NCBI RefSeq assembly: GCF_000340215.1
Contig: NW_006921532.1
Coordinates: 9,887,172 to 9,951,171, forward strand
Source: Pseudocercospora fijiensis CIRAD86
Taxonomy: Eukaryota; Ascomycota; Dothideomycetes; Mycosphaerellales; Mycosphaerellaceae
Reading direction: 5' to 3'
DNA: 64,000 bases
Shown: piece after piece, positions 36,621 to 48,637 of the stretch
Layout of the letters: each line of letters opens with the position of its first letter
How positions within the stretch are numbered: position 1 is the stretch's first letter
Made by a program: the position numbers and the translations under genes
Notes under the pieces: generated by a model
Databases searched by the model: none
The model's input: only the letters and a program-made list of their open reading frames with translations
Told to the model about the DNA's origin: nothing

Positions 36621-36810
36621 CTCTAAGCATACCTATATAGTATAGTATACTTTATTAGCCGTATAGAATAGAAGTCTTCGAAAAACCCGTTAGTGCTTAG
36701 GAGTAAAAAGGCCGACTACGCTGCTAGCTACGCTACCGGCTACGCTACTAGGTCTTATAAAGAACTAAAAGAAGATAGATATTCTAGTTAATTTGTATTA
36801 GTTTGGATTT

Positions 36811-37329
36811 TTATAAAAAGAAAACAAGGAAAAAAGGAGGAACATTAAAGAACCTAATACTTATAGTTATAGGTATTATCCCTATTCTCTAGACTATATT
36901 ATATACCTGCTTTCGCAACTCTACCTAATACTCCTACTAAATATCCTTATACTCTACCTACTAGAAATTCAACTAGGTACCTAGACCTATAGCTGCCTCT
37001 ATATCTTTTACTATCTTCTATAGGTTAAAGGACTCCTCTATAGCAGCCTCTACTTCCTTATATAATACGAAGTTACTGCCTGCCCTATCCTTAATATCTA
37101 CTAAATAACCTAGAGTTCTAAGGAACGAACTAGTATTCGGCCGTAGTATAGCGAGTAACTAGTAGAACGCCCTATAGAGCTACCTTATAGCTGTTTCGTA
37201 TATAGTGCCGATATCGAGGGAGGAGCTATCCTAAATATTAGAGTATAGTTTAGTAGGAAAGTGCTAGAACTTCTTAAGGAGAGCTTCGACGGAAATCGAT
37301 AAGTTCTACCTAGATCTAGATAAAGACAT
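36811..37329 (-). pseudogene. ORF-F of the hAT-H3 element, 172-codon protein of unknown function
   Basis: ATG at 37329 and TAA at 36811, with internal stops all TAG. Readable blocks: LEALLKKF, HFPTKLYSNI, SLDIGTIYETAIR, LYRAFY, PNTSSFLRTLGYLVDIKDR, LYKEVEAAIEESFNL, KIVKDIEAAIGLGT. Likely helical and soluble until a hydrophobic C-terminus (FFNVPPFFLVFFL). It faces H3-B tail to tail. Chromovirus C inserted about 10 bp upstream of the start codon. The counterpart in copy L is on the plus strand near 21190-21690. No family recognised. Confidence 0.6.
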
Positions 37330-37338
37330 TCTGCTAAG

Positions 37339-37684
37339 TGTTACGGTTACTCGCGACAGATCGTTAGGTGACTTCTTATTACGTATAAGCCGAGGCTTCT
37401 TTAGAGACGCTAATATAAGCGGGAGGTAGAGATAGAATAATTAGTATAAAGGTAATTCTAATTAGTAAGTAGGTAATATAAGTTAAACGCCTCGAGCTAT
37501 AAGGGTATTCCGGCGTTCCTAAATATAAAGGAGACATCTTGTCCGTAGTCGTAAGCGACGTAAGCGACGCTGTCGCTCTCGACCGCTCCTATCGCTCTTA
37601 GTAAGATAGAGCGATAGCTTAGCCTACTAGTCTTAGCGTCGCTCTAAGATTATATAAGGACTCTAACTAATTAGATCCGTAATA
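37339..37684 (-). repeat. 3' LTR of element C
   Basis: 346 bp, starting TGTTACGG and ending CCGTAATA (CCGTAACA before RIP). Preceded by CTAAG. Confidence 0.93.
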
Positions 37685-37739
37685 CTATCCCCCTCCTTAA
37701 GCGGAATAGTCCCTTATTCCGGAACTTTCTAATTCTAAC

Positions 37740-38345
37740 TTCTTTGTTATACTAAAGTTATCGAAGGACTTGTCTTCTCGCTAGCGTAAGGAAAATATCG
37801 CGAATAATATCCTCGCCGACTGTCTCGAAATACCGATCCGCTACTTTTATTACGAATAGGCCGGTAAATCCTATAAGGTCGATCTTCGTTCTAGTCGCTA
37901 CTCCGAGTGCGCCCTATACGGCTAGTCCTACAATATATAAGTTACTCGTATAGAGTATAAAAAAATCCGGAAGGCGCGCCTAAAGATAGCTAAAGATCTT
38001 AAGGCGGCCGAAGAGGAGGAGGACCTCCTTACGCGGAAGCTTTTCGAGTATCGCGCAAAGGTCCGCCGCTTACGTAAGTCGCTACGTATAAAAGAAGATC
38101 GGGAGGTATAGGCTCTTAAGGTAGAGGAAGCCTCTATTTAATAGGCGGAGGAGCTCGAAAGAGAGTTAGGCTCTTCGCCTATAGAGCCGATATTATTCTC
38201 GTTGCCTACTAACGAGCCGTTTCCCTTAGATAGCCGATTATAGATGTCGCCTTATAACTAGAGTCGTCTAGATAGGACATCCTAGCCTATCTCTAAAATT
38301 CCTAGTAGGAGCGCCGAGAATCTAGTATCCTAAAGGTATATATTT
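37740..38345 (+). pseudogene. Antisense cargo ORF of element C
   Basis: Plus-strand frame between the 3' LTR and the chromodomain, opposite to gag-pol. Readable segments: CLEIPIRYFYYE, YKVDLRSSRYSECA, a coiled-coil-prone acidic/basic run (KARLKIAKDLKAAEEEEDLL, KLFEYRAKVRRLRKSLRIKE) and a Ser/Pro-rich tail. Cys residues before the coiled coil hint at a zinc-binding motif, partly changed to Tyr by RIP. Position matches the antisense gene of element B. Ends are approximate, function unknown. Confidence 0.5.
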
Positions 38346-41300
38346 CTAGTGTTTCCTATCTATTTTATCTTCTAGCTAGTTAGTCTAGTAGTATAATTCT
38401 TAGCTATAAAAGACATAGTTGCTAGGTACGCTATTAGAGTCCCCGCTCCTCGAGCTATACTACCCTAGGTCGTTAAGAACTCTAAGGCGCTATAATCGAT
38501 AGGGTCTAAGAGGTCGTAGGTTTAATTCCTATACTAGTTATTTCCTTTTTGTCTAGTTTTAGTATTTTTTGATTATCTGCTAACAGTTCTATAGGTTTCC
38601 TTTTAGTTCCTAAGTGTTTTCTAAATGTAGGTATCCTTTCTATTTAATAAGGTATTTCTAACCTTGCTAGTCTAGGATCTTCTCGACTTTAAACTCGTTT
38701 TCTTCCTTAGGTTAGAAGTGAAATGTTTCTTAGTACGGTGTTTCGGCGTCTATAGGTTCTAGTATAGAGATATAGAACACTAGATAGATTTTTGCGTCGT
38801 CCGGTAGTTTAAGTCGGTAATTAACTAGTCCTTTAGGCTTATTAATCAAAAATGGCCCGACTTTAACGTAGTCTAGTTTCTTAGTCGATCTCCGGGTTCT
38901 TAGATTCTTTATTAGGAGGTAGACCTTATCCCCCTTTTTTAGCTAAGGTGCTATTTTTCGTTTAGCATTATACGTTCCCGTAATCTTTTCTTAAGACTCG
39001 GCAATTGCCTTCTATAATTCTTTATATACCTGCTTTAAGTCTTCCGAAGCGACTATCGCTTTATCCGTATATAGATGCTTTAAATACTGTTCCCCGAATA
39101 GCTACGGATGTTTCCTAAAATTAGCGAAGAATAGTGTTTCTTTCGTAGTCTTAGATTGCTAATTGTTTAGTACAAGTTGTACTATAGGCAATAGCGATGC
39201 CTAATTGGTTTGTACGTAGTTAACGTAGTATCGTAAGTATACCTCTAAGGCCTAATTCTTGATTTCCGTTTAGCCGTCTATCTATAGATAGTATGCCGTT
39301 AATAGCTTATACTTAATTCTAAGTGTCGCTGTAAGCGTCTTCTAGTAGTTTAACGTAAAGAGCTTGTCTCTATCCGTAATGTAGGTCCTTAGGAATCCGT
39401 AGTATCGTATAAGTCTATCTAGTATAAGGTATCCGAGTTGCTCTGCTGTACTTGCTTCGTTAGTAGGAATGAAGTATATATATTTCGTAAGCCTATCGAC
39501 TATAACAAGTATTATGTCGTAGCTATATCCTATAACTAGATCCTTAGATTTTAGTAGTTTCGTAATAAAGTCTATTATAACTTCGTCCTATAGTTTATCT
39601 AGTAGCGTCGTAAATTAGATATGTCTATATTTAGCGTATCTATTAGCCTTGTTACGCTAACATTGTAGACATTTCTTAATATAATCTAGAACTCGTTATT
39701 GTATACGTAGGAATCCGAAGCTTCGCTTAACTAGCTCTATTGTTTTTGAAACTCTAGGGTGTCTATTTTCTAGTCCGTCGTAGTATTGTCGTATATACTC
39801 TATAACTCGTTCCTTAGGTACTTAGTATTTCCTATGCTCGATTAGGAACTGTTCTTCTATATCCTAAAGAATTCGCATAATATAGTTAAATTCCTTTGTG
39901 TTAGTACTAAGGCTTCCGTCTTAGTTTGCCTTTAATATCTGTTGCTACACTAGTTCGTAACCTTCTATATAGTCGCTACGGCGGCTTAGTGCGTCGGCTC
40001 GTCCGTTCTCGCGTCCTAGGGTATAGCGGATTTCGAACTTGTACTATCCTAGTAGCTCCGACTAGCGGGCCTGTCTTCGGGTTAGTACTTTAGTCGTAGT
40101 AAAGTAAGTCAGATTCTTATAATTAGAAAGAATCGTAAGACTTAGTGCTCCTTCCGCGTATACTCGCTAGTGCTATAGTAATACAACTATTGTAAGTAGC
40201 TCCTTATTATAGATATCGTAGTTCTATTCCGCGGGTAACATCTTTCTCGAGTAATAGGCTACCGGGTATTGTTTCCCGTTATACTCTTACGTAAGGTATG
40301 CTCCTATAGCCCTATCTAACGCGTCTGTTTCTATCTAGACCGCCTTATTCCTATCGAATAATCGTAGCGTTAGTGTAGAAGCGTATTGCTCCTTTAGTTG
40401 CCTAAACGCTATATCTTCCTTCGTGCTCTAGTTCTATTTCTTGTCTTTCTTTATAAGCTCCGTAAGGGGTGCCGCTATCTTAGAGTAGCCCTCGATGAAT
40501 TTCCTATTATAGTTAGCTAATCCTAGGAATAATTGTACGTCTTTAATATATATAGGCGTTAGCTATTCCTATATTAACTTGGTTTTTTCTAGATCGATCC
40601 TAATTCCTATAGTGCTAATAATAAATCCTAGGAACTTAACTTCCTTCTTATAGAATTCGTATTTCTTAGGTATAGTCTTAAATCCTACTTAAGTAAATCG
40701 TTCGAAGACGTCCTATACTATTCGTATATAGTCCGCGAGAGCTCCCTTAGTATAGACTAAGATATCGTCTATATATGCGATAACGTATATATCTAGAAGG
40801 TCTCGGAGGACTTCGTTTATAAGGTCTTAACATAACGCTAGGGCATTTATAAGTCCTATAGGTATAACTAAGAATTCGTAAAGCCTATATCTTATTCGGA
40901 ATACTATTATCTATTCGTATCTAGCTACTATACGTATTGCGTAAAACGTATCGCGTAGGTTAATCTTCGTATACTAGTCTAATCTAGTTAATCGGTCTTG
41001 CATTTCTTCGATGTTCGGTAACGGGTACCGATTTGTAATCGTAATGTCGTTAAGTCGTCTAAAATCGACTACTAGCCGTCCTTCGTCTAATCTGGCTTTC
41101 GGAACGAACATTACTAGTAAGGCTGCCGAGGATATCGACTTCCGTATCTAGCCTTTTTCTAGTTTCTCTTTTAGCTACTTGTCTAGGGTTTTGAGCTCTT
41201 TCTTAGACATTACGTATAAGGGTCCCTATAGAGGCTCTTTCCTAGGCTATAGGTATATCTTATAATCCTATAGTTAGTGTTTAGGTAAGGCTGCCTTGCC

Positions 41301-43890
41301 TCTCTCCTCTTTAAAGAGTCGCTTCTACTTAGTATACTCTTTAGGAATGTCTAGGTCCGAGATTCTAGTTTTATTCTTCGATAGCGTATAACTCCTATCC
41401 TTCCCGTAATTATTATTATAACTCTCCTAACCTAACGGTAGTGTCGATCCGGGTTGAATACGGTTCTCCGTAATTCCTATCGACGTAAACGTCTTACGAG
41501 TCGCTCTACGTTTATTAATCTTATCTGCCTACGAACGCTACCGCTATATAGGTTGAATGCCGATTATATAGTCGCATTCCTTAAATGTAAGTACCCCTCT
41601 TCTCTAGTCTACGACTAGGTTATACTTTCTTAACTAAGGTATACCTAATACGATATTATAACTAGCTATATTAGTAATATCTAAGACAATTTCCTCGTAG
41701 TGCTATTAGATAGCTAGTAGTAATAGTATCGTTTCTCGTTCTATACTAGGTAGCGGTAACCTATCTACTGCTATAAGTTTATACGCTCCTTCTCTTCTAC
41801 TTCGGGTTACGATCCCTCGGCTTTTAACGAATAATTCGGAGGCAAAGTTCCCGCTCGCTCCGGAATCTATTAATATACTCGTCGGGTACCCGTTAACGAT
41901 AACTTTTATACGGAAGACTGCTATTAATACTTAAGCGCTTTCGGTATTAAGGAACTCTCTTAGAACGCTCTAATCTAGAGAGTTAGTCCGTTTCCCGACT
42001 GATTAGTAGCCTAACGTTATTCTAACTAGTTACGGATCCGTAGTCCTACCGTTCGTGCTTCTTCGGTATATAATTTTTCTTCGAGAGTGTCGTTATATAT
42101 ATCCCGTCCTTACGCTACTATAGCCTTTCGGTATTGCTAATTTAATCGCTAGACCGTCTAACGTATCTCTTAAGTAATAATCGTCCTCTCGTCGGGTAGG
42201 ACGTATCCGTAGGGCGTAATTATACTTCCTATCGGTACTCGCTCCGTAATAAAGTTATAGTACGCATAGTCTATAGGTATCCGGGGGTAATTCTAGAATT
42301 TTGCCCGTAAGCTTATCTAGAAATAATCAAATTAGATAGGATCGACCTTCCGTTACCCGTTAACCTTTAGAAACATTTCCTCGTATTTGCGTACTAGATA
42401 TAAGGCAATCGTTCGCGCTACTATAGGTATATCTATTATAAACGTAAGGATCGTATCGTCGTTAATCCTAAATTCGTCTTTACTTTCCTTATTCGTAGTT
42501 TCTTCCTTGGTATCTAGACTTCCTTCTAAATCTTCTTGCTATTCCTCCTCTTACTAAGGGGACTCCGGTACTTCTAGGATATCTCCTAACTCTTCCCTAG
42601 GAGGGAATAAAGCTTCCGGATCTCGGTTTTCTTTATCGTCGGTATCTAAGCAAGATTTATTAATCGTTTCTTCTTCTAACTAGGATTTCGTATCTTCTCA
42701 TACAAGTCGCCTAATCTAAGGGAAGAATCCTACTTCTATTTTAGTAGAATAATAGATTTAGCATTAGTCGTCGTAATAGAATCTCTAGTAAAGGGTTCTA
42801 TATATAGGTTCTCGTCGTCGTACTATTATACAGATTTGTCGTAGCTCTTTCTTTACGACCTCTACGTAGGTCCTCGGCGCGTTATTAATAGAGTATAGCT
42901 CTACTATTATTTAGTAGCCTTCTCTACCCGAGTCCTTTCGTTATATTATATTAAACTGTTCGCGTCGCACTATATTCTTACCGCGGTAGTTCCGTGCTAT
43001 ATAGCCTTCCTTACTATACGTATAGCAAGTTAATCTTCCTACTTTCTTAGGCGAACTCTTGCCTTTTCTTCCTTTAAATACTCGACCCTTCTAGGTAGCG
43101 TCTAGCTCTATTAGTTACGCTCTATAGTAGTTGTTCCCCTTTAGTTTATTATAGGTACTATAGTTTCGTCTATTATCGTATCTAGGAGTATAACTAGCTT
43201 TTCTAGAAGTCTTAGAATCGTAGCGTCGTTCTAAAGCTCGTTCGTAGAGCCTATCGTCGAGATCGATCGTAACCTTAACTAATATTCCTATATTATCTAT
43301 TTTTCTACCGTCGCGTATAAGCTCGTCCTTAACGTTATCCTTAAGACCTCGCCGATATATTATTATAAGAGCTTCGTCGTCCTAATCCGTAAGTTAGACG
43401 TATTCCTAAAATTTAGCGGTGTAATCGGTATATAACCCCTTCTAAGTTAAGTGTTAGATAACCCTAACTGCGGTAGCAACCTCGTTAGAAGATCTAAACA
43501 CCTTCTTTATCGCACGCTTAAGATGTTCGTAGCTTACGAAGATTCTATCCGAATTGTCGGTCCCGTTGCTATCTAGATAGGTCCTAAGAAATGGTTTAAC
43601 CTAATACTAAGCCCTACCTCGTATAAACGTCGTTGCGAAGACTAGCTTTAAGTTGTCTTAAACCTAGTTAAATATAAAATATATATCTATCTAGCTAACC
43701 TAGGTATCGAACTTATCTCGGTCGCCGTAATAAAAGTCTAGCTTTCTAATCTTAAGGGAATCGTTTCCGGTATAGGTTCCTAGTGCATTGCTAATACTAG
43801 AGGTAGTACGTCGAGTACTACCTATCTCGCTAGGGGCGGGAGTTCCCCTTCCGACTTATAATAAGGCACTTATCCTAAGGGCGTTTAAAG

Positions 43891-44236
43891 TATTACGGTT
43901 ACTCGCGACAGATCGCTAGGTAACTTCTTATTATATATAAGCCGAGGCTTCTTTAGAGAGGCTAATATAAGCGGGAGGCAGAGATAGAATAATTAGTATA
44001 AAGGTAATTCTAATTAGTAAGTAGGTAATATAAGTTAAACGCCTCGAGCTATAAGGGCATTCCGGCGTTCCTAAATATAAAGGAGACATCTTGTCCGTAG
44101 TTGTAAGCGACGTAAGCGACGCTATCGCTCTCGACCGCTTCTATCGCTCTTAGTAAGATAGAGCGACAGCTTAGCCTACTAGTCTTAGCGTCGCTCTAAG
44201 ATTATATAAGGACTCTAACTAATTAGATCCGTAATA
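43891..44236 (-). repeat. 5' LTR of element C
   Basis: 346 bp, TATTACGG (TGTTACGG before RIP) to CCGTAATA. Followed by CTAAG. Confidence 0.93.
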
Positions 44237-44662
44237 CTAAGCAGTTAGGGAATTGAACCGTAAACGAAAGGATGAAATTTATACCTAAGGAGTGCAGTTT
44301 CTAAACTAAACTATAATGCCTTGTATATGTATATATGCTTTTAATTAGTTAGTGCCCTTAGCTAATTGTCTATAGATTTGAGGTTATATAAGTACCTTTA
44401 TACAACTACGTAGCCTAAGTAGGATTCGAAAATTCTATAAGTACTAAGGACTAAAAATGCCGGCTACGCTACCGGCTACACTGCTAAGTCTTACAAAGGG
44501 CTTGCTTAAAGCTACGTATACATTCGTACACTTCTTAAAAACCGATAAATTATATAGTTCGAACTAGCTACTTATATAGTTACTTAGCAAACCAACCCAA
44601 ACTAAACTAGAGTTTCGGCTTAGTAAACTAAAACAAACTAACCCGAACTACTGCGGGGTCTA

Positions 44663-45587
44663 GGAAAAAAGTGCGTTACGAAGGTATACGAAAGCGCGCA
44701 GGGAGCGAAGGTATTACGGAGATAGTAGATATAGAGCGTAGAGATATAGGTATCGATACCAAGGTTAAATATAGCGAGAGAGGTAGTATCGCGATATCGC
44801 TAGGCAATAGAGTAAGCGTCGCGCAAGCCTATATTATAGTAACGTTAGAGCAAGGAAAGAAGGCAGGTACGGCTAAAAAAGGTAGGTATAGCAAACTTTG
44901 AAATATAGCCGGTATATATAGCCGGTATAGTAATAGGCGAAAGCCTTCTTTTAATAAATAGCCGGCGTAATAATAGTATCCTACTATAGTATAGATATTC
45001 TTTAGTAATGCCCTTACTAGCTATAGTAATCTTATAAGTAACCTAGGCCTATTACTAGGAAATATAAGAAATATTAGGTAGGCTATACTAAACAAGCTAG
45101 TTATTTAGTAGGAAAAGGCCTACTACCGTCTCTATATGCCGGCTACGAGTGCCGGCTATTGCTCTAAATTTAACTCTGCCCTATCTCGGAGGCTAAGGTA
45201 CCGAGCGGAAACCCTATAGCTTATATTTACTTAGTTGTCGCGGAGCGCTTATAGGTAAGGTATTAGAAAAGAGTATAAAAAGTACGAGAAGAGTATCCTA
45301 GAATATAGGTCGTAAGTAAATAAGAGTAGCACGCCTAGTTATTTATATAGTACGTTACTCTATACGACTAAGAGCCTATATTATCTCGTACTTCGCTTAT
45401 AAGACCTCGACTCTACTAATATACTATTAATCTCCTGCTCGGTCGCTATCTTAATTCTTCTTCGAGTTGCCGGACTTAGTACGCATCTGTCGCTATATAA
45501 TAGCGCTACGTATTATAGAGAATTAACTCCGCCGTATCTCGAAGACTAAGGTACCGAGCGGAAATCCTATAGCTTATATTTACTCGG
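44663..45587 (-). mobile_element. Fragment F of the hAT-H3 element
   Basis: Begins GGAAAAAAGTGCGTTACGAAGG right after the copy R terminus and runs parallel to copy L from 22838 onward (H3-B upstream region and ORF-E region), including the AGCCGGTATATATAGCCGG pair and the 361 bp duplication junction. Element E cuts it at 45588. It contains no complete gene; a plus-strand open frame at 44671-44901 is antisense to the H3-B upstream region. Confidence 0.82.
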
Positions 45588-48500
45588 TGTTAGGACTAAA
45601 GAGGTTATACGTAATTGGTATGTAACTAGGCTCGAGTGAAGTTAGGGTCTTAATGCCTTAGGCAGGGCTTAGCGCTTAGTAATAGGCTAACTCTCCTGCC
45701 TTCCTCCCCCTCCTCCTAGATCCTTATTAAATACTACTTGTACCTACTACTACCCTATCTACCTGCTAATATAACCCTTCTTATATAGTATTCGATCTAC
45801 CCTTTAAGGGCAGCAGCTAGATAGTCCTTATTTTAAGCTTTTAGCGGTATAGCCCCGAAAACCGTTAATCTAACTATATTACGCCCGAAGAACGGGACCT
45901 ACACGTACTATTCTATTAAAAACAACCGTACTAATTATTAAGCAAGGCCTTCTATACGGCCTATTATACTAAGTCAATTGTACTAAGCCGATACCTACTA
46001 GTTCCGCTATATCCGTATCTTAGGGGCCTATAATATATTATTAGTATTACCCCTTATAATAGCCGGCTTATTACGAAGCAATAACAACCGCGGCGCCGCT
46101 AGCAGCGCTAGCAATAACAACGCTAGTAGCACATTGCCTACTAAAGTGCCTCCTACTAAAGTGCCTACTAGAGGGCCTACTAAAGAACCTATAATTAAAG
46201 GGGATAACCTATCGTTGCCCGTTAGCGACATTCTTAGCAATATTGTTAACCGTCGATATAGCTAACTAGCCTTTACCCCCTAGCTAGTAGCGAGACTTTA
46301 AGAAGCTACCTAAAACAGGCTCGCTACTTTACGCTAAGAATAATAGCTAAAGGATAATCTCCTCGAGATTCGCCGCCTATAGGAAGCCCTAACAACCACT
46401 GCTAAACTAGGACTAGTAGCAGGACCTTCCGTATAGAAGAAGGATGCTAAACTTAAGGATTGTACTATATTCGATAGCTCTAGTCGGAAGCAATATAATA
46501 ACTATATTCGCGACTGTAAGCTTAACTAGCGTAACGCACTAAGAGCGCTACTAGATAACTATTCCTTAGTCGTATACGCTATATAGTACATTAATAGCGA
46601 CCTAAAACGCACTTAGGATAATTATTTCGACTCCCTTAGTAACTAGACTACTGTTTAGTAGAAAACCTATAAGACTATTATACTAGACACCCTTAGAAAC
46701 CCTATACTAAGGCAATAATACGCTTAGGACTAGTACCTTCGAGCTAAAAAAAAGACTAATTAATCGGCTCGCTTATTCGAGGCCTATTTAAAGACCCTTA
46801 AAGATAACCTTCCGGCTAAGACTAATTCTATATAGATCTCGGAAATACGCCTAAAGCTTAGATAGGAGCTTGTCCTCAAATTAGACCGTCGCCGTATATT
46901 TAAACAAGCTAACCTAATACGCATTTAATTTATAGTCGAAGTAGAAACAGCTAAACGAGCTGTTTAGCTCTAATAACGACTAGAATCGAGGATCCGACTA
47001 GCTAGTACTAACTATAGTAACCGTAGTACCTACGGAGGAAACTAAGGTTCCTACTAAGACAATAACGCTAATAATAGGAATAGTAACAACGACCGTAGAA
47101 GAGGCCGTAGCTAACGGCTATATAGAGGAGGCCGTAATAGGGGCCGTAGAAGGGGCTCGTATCCCTATAGTACTAGCCGCTCTACTAATAATAACAATAG
47201 CAGCTATAGCAATCTCCCTACTAGATTGAAATGCTTTAATTATAATAGTACTAGCTATCTACTAGGCTAATACGACAAACCTAAGGACTAGGCCCGAATT
47301 AACCGTACTACCGCCGAGCACCGAAAGCACCTCTCGGTAGCTAACGCTACCCCTATAGGCTAGCCCTTATCGGGGTAGGTCCTCCTCAGGAAAGCGGCTA
47401 CCCTAGACCTAGGTATAGGAGGCAATTACTACTAAAGGTAGAAACTACCGCTACCGTCTCCTCGGTATACTAATAGGATCGCCGATAAGGCGCTCGCGCG
47501 TCGGTAGGATATAGTACGGAAGGGTAGTAAATCGAATAGGTACCGTTATAACGGATAGGAGTTAAATCGTAGTAATCGGCGGAAGATCGGTAGGACCCGT
47601 AGCTAATCGCGTCGATTCTCGTCGTAGCTATAACGACTAGGGTCGATTCGGGTAGAGGACTAGTAGTTAGTATAGAAGCTAACCAAGTATTAAGCGAAGC
47701 TACTAAGTTGCTAGGTATACGGTTATAGTATAAAGGTATCGTAACGGTTATACGGTATAAAAGTTAATATATTCTCTAAGGTACCGCGAGGTAAGCTATT
47801 TATATAATAGTCCTACTATTAGTAGCAATAGCGACCGTAGCGGTTAATAGTAACCGCTGCCTACTATCGTATATACAATAGTATTATATCGTAATACGAA
47901 CCTTAACTATTGCACTTATAATAGCCTTTACCTATAGAAACTAGACAAACTATATTTTTAAAAAAATAAGATTAATTAATAATTAAAGGCTACTAAACCT
48001 AGCTAATTAGGGCTAGCGAAACTACGAATAATAATAGCCCTCGTAATAACAAGAATAATCCCTCGGAAGTAGACATTTCTAGGTCTTTTAAGAGTAGACG
48101 CAAAGAACTCGAATAATATTACTTAGAATAGAGGTAGTACTATAATACCTTGTACGCCTACCTATTATAGTAAGGAAGACACGCTCGTATTATAATTAGT
48201 CGATAGTCCTTAATTCTTATAGATATATATTACTTTATTATATATAAGGATAGCGTAGTTAGAGTTAAGTAGTATATTGCGCTTAGAAGGTAAGGTTTAA
48301 TATAGTTATATAATTAGGTAGTTAAGTGTTTAATTTAGCGTAGCTAAGCAGCTTATTAGATTTGCTAAGTTAGTAGTAATAGAGGTTAGGATTAGAATAT
48401 AGAAAGGCTATAGGGGCGCGGCCTTTAGAAGGGAAGCGTATATTAGGGCTAAAGAGGCTATACGTAATTAGTATATAACTAGGCTAAGTAAAGCTAGGGT

Positions 48501-48637
48501 CTCGATACCTTAGGTAGGGCTTAGCGCTTAGTATTAGGCTAACTCTTCTACCTTCCTCCCTCTTCTTTTAGATCCTTATCGAATACTACTTATATCTACT
48601 ACTACTCTATCTACCTACTAATATAATCCCTATTATA
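45588..48637 (+). mobile_element. Gag-only LTR retroelement (element E), non-autonomous relative of D
   Basis: LTRs 45588-45785 (198 bp) and 48441-48637 (197 bp). Internal DNA of about 2.65 kb holds a gag matching element D in the opposite orientation: a repeat of Thr/Lys/Val/Pro (about 46100-46200), an Arg/Gly/Asn-rich stretch (47040-47170) and the zinc-knuckle-like LKCFN at 47224. After gag there is about 1 kb (47360-48440) without reverse transcriptase or integrase signatures. The 5 bp flanks (CTCGG and ATAAA) do not match, so no target duplication is shown. Confidence 0.82.

Larger units (their letters stand above)
37339..44236 (-). mobile_element. Ty3/Gypsy chromovirus, near-complete (element C)
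   Basis: 6898 bp with two 346 bp LTRs (37339-37684, 43891-44236) and target duplication CTAAG (37334-37338, 44237-44241). Read right to left: gag (about 42300-43850), protease LIDSGASGNFASELF (about 41825-41880), reverse transcriptase (FRRLNDITITNRYPLPNIEEM, YTKINLRDTFYAIRI, about 40900-41090), RNase H (IETDALDRAIGAYL, IYNKELL, about 40150-40350), integrase (IDFIT near 39570) and chromodomain (FKVEKILD, KYLIK, KGYLHLENT, about 38610-38710). Stops are TAG/TAA. It differs from B in protein detail, so a separate lineage. It splits hAT copy R. Confidence 0.93.
27916..44662 (+). mobile_element. hAT-type DNA transposon with histone H3-like cargo, copy R
   Basis: Begins TAGACCCCGTAGTAGTTCGG at 27916 and ends with the reversed repeat CCGAACTACTGCGGGGTCTA at 44662; subterminal DNA is rich in GGTTTGGTTT-type runs, as in many hAT termini. 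Without chromovirus C it is about 9.8 kb, large for a hAT element. Gene order: ORF1, hAT transposase, H3-A, ORF-E, H3-B (all rightward), then ORF-F (leftward). All are interrupted by TAG/TAA only. Introns of several genes carry clusters of a TAGCCGG motif. The 8 bp flanks (GTACTTCT and GGAAAAAA) do not match, so target duplication is not demonstrated. Confidence 0.82.

Noticed and set aside
44671..44901. 76-codon open frame in fragment F
   Set aside because: It lies antisense to the H3-B upstream region of the hAT element, and the counterpart in copy L is broken. No domain is seen.
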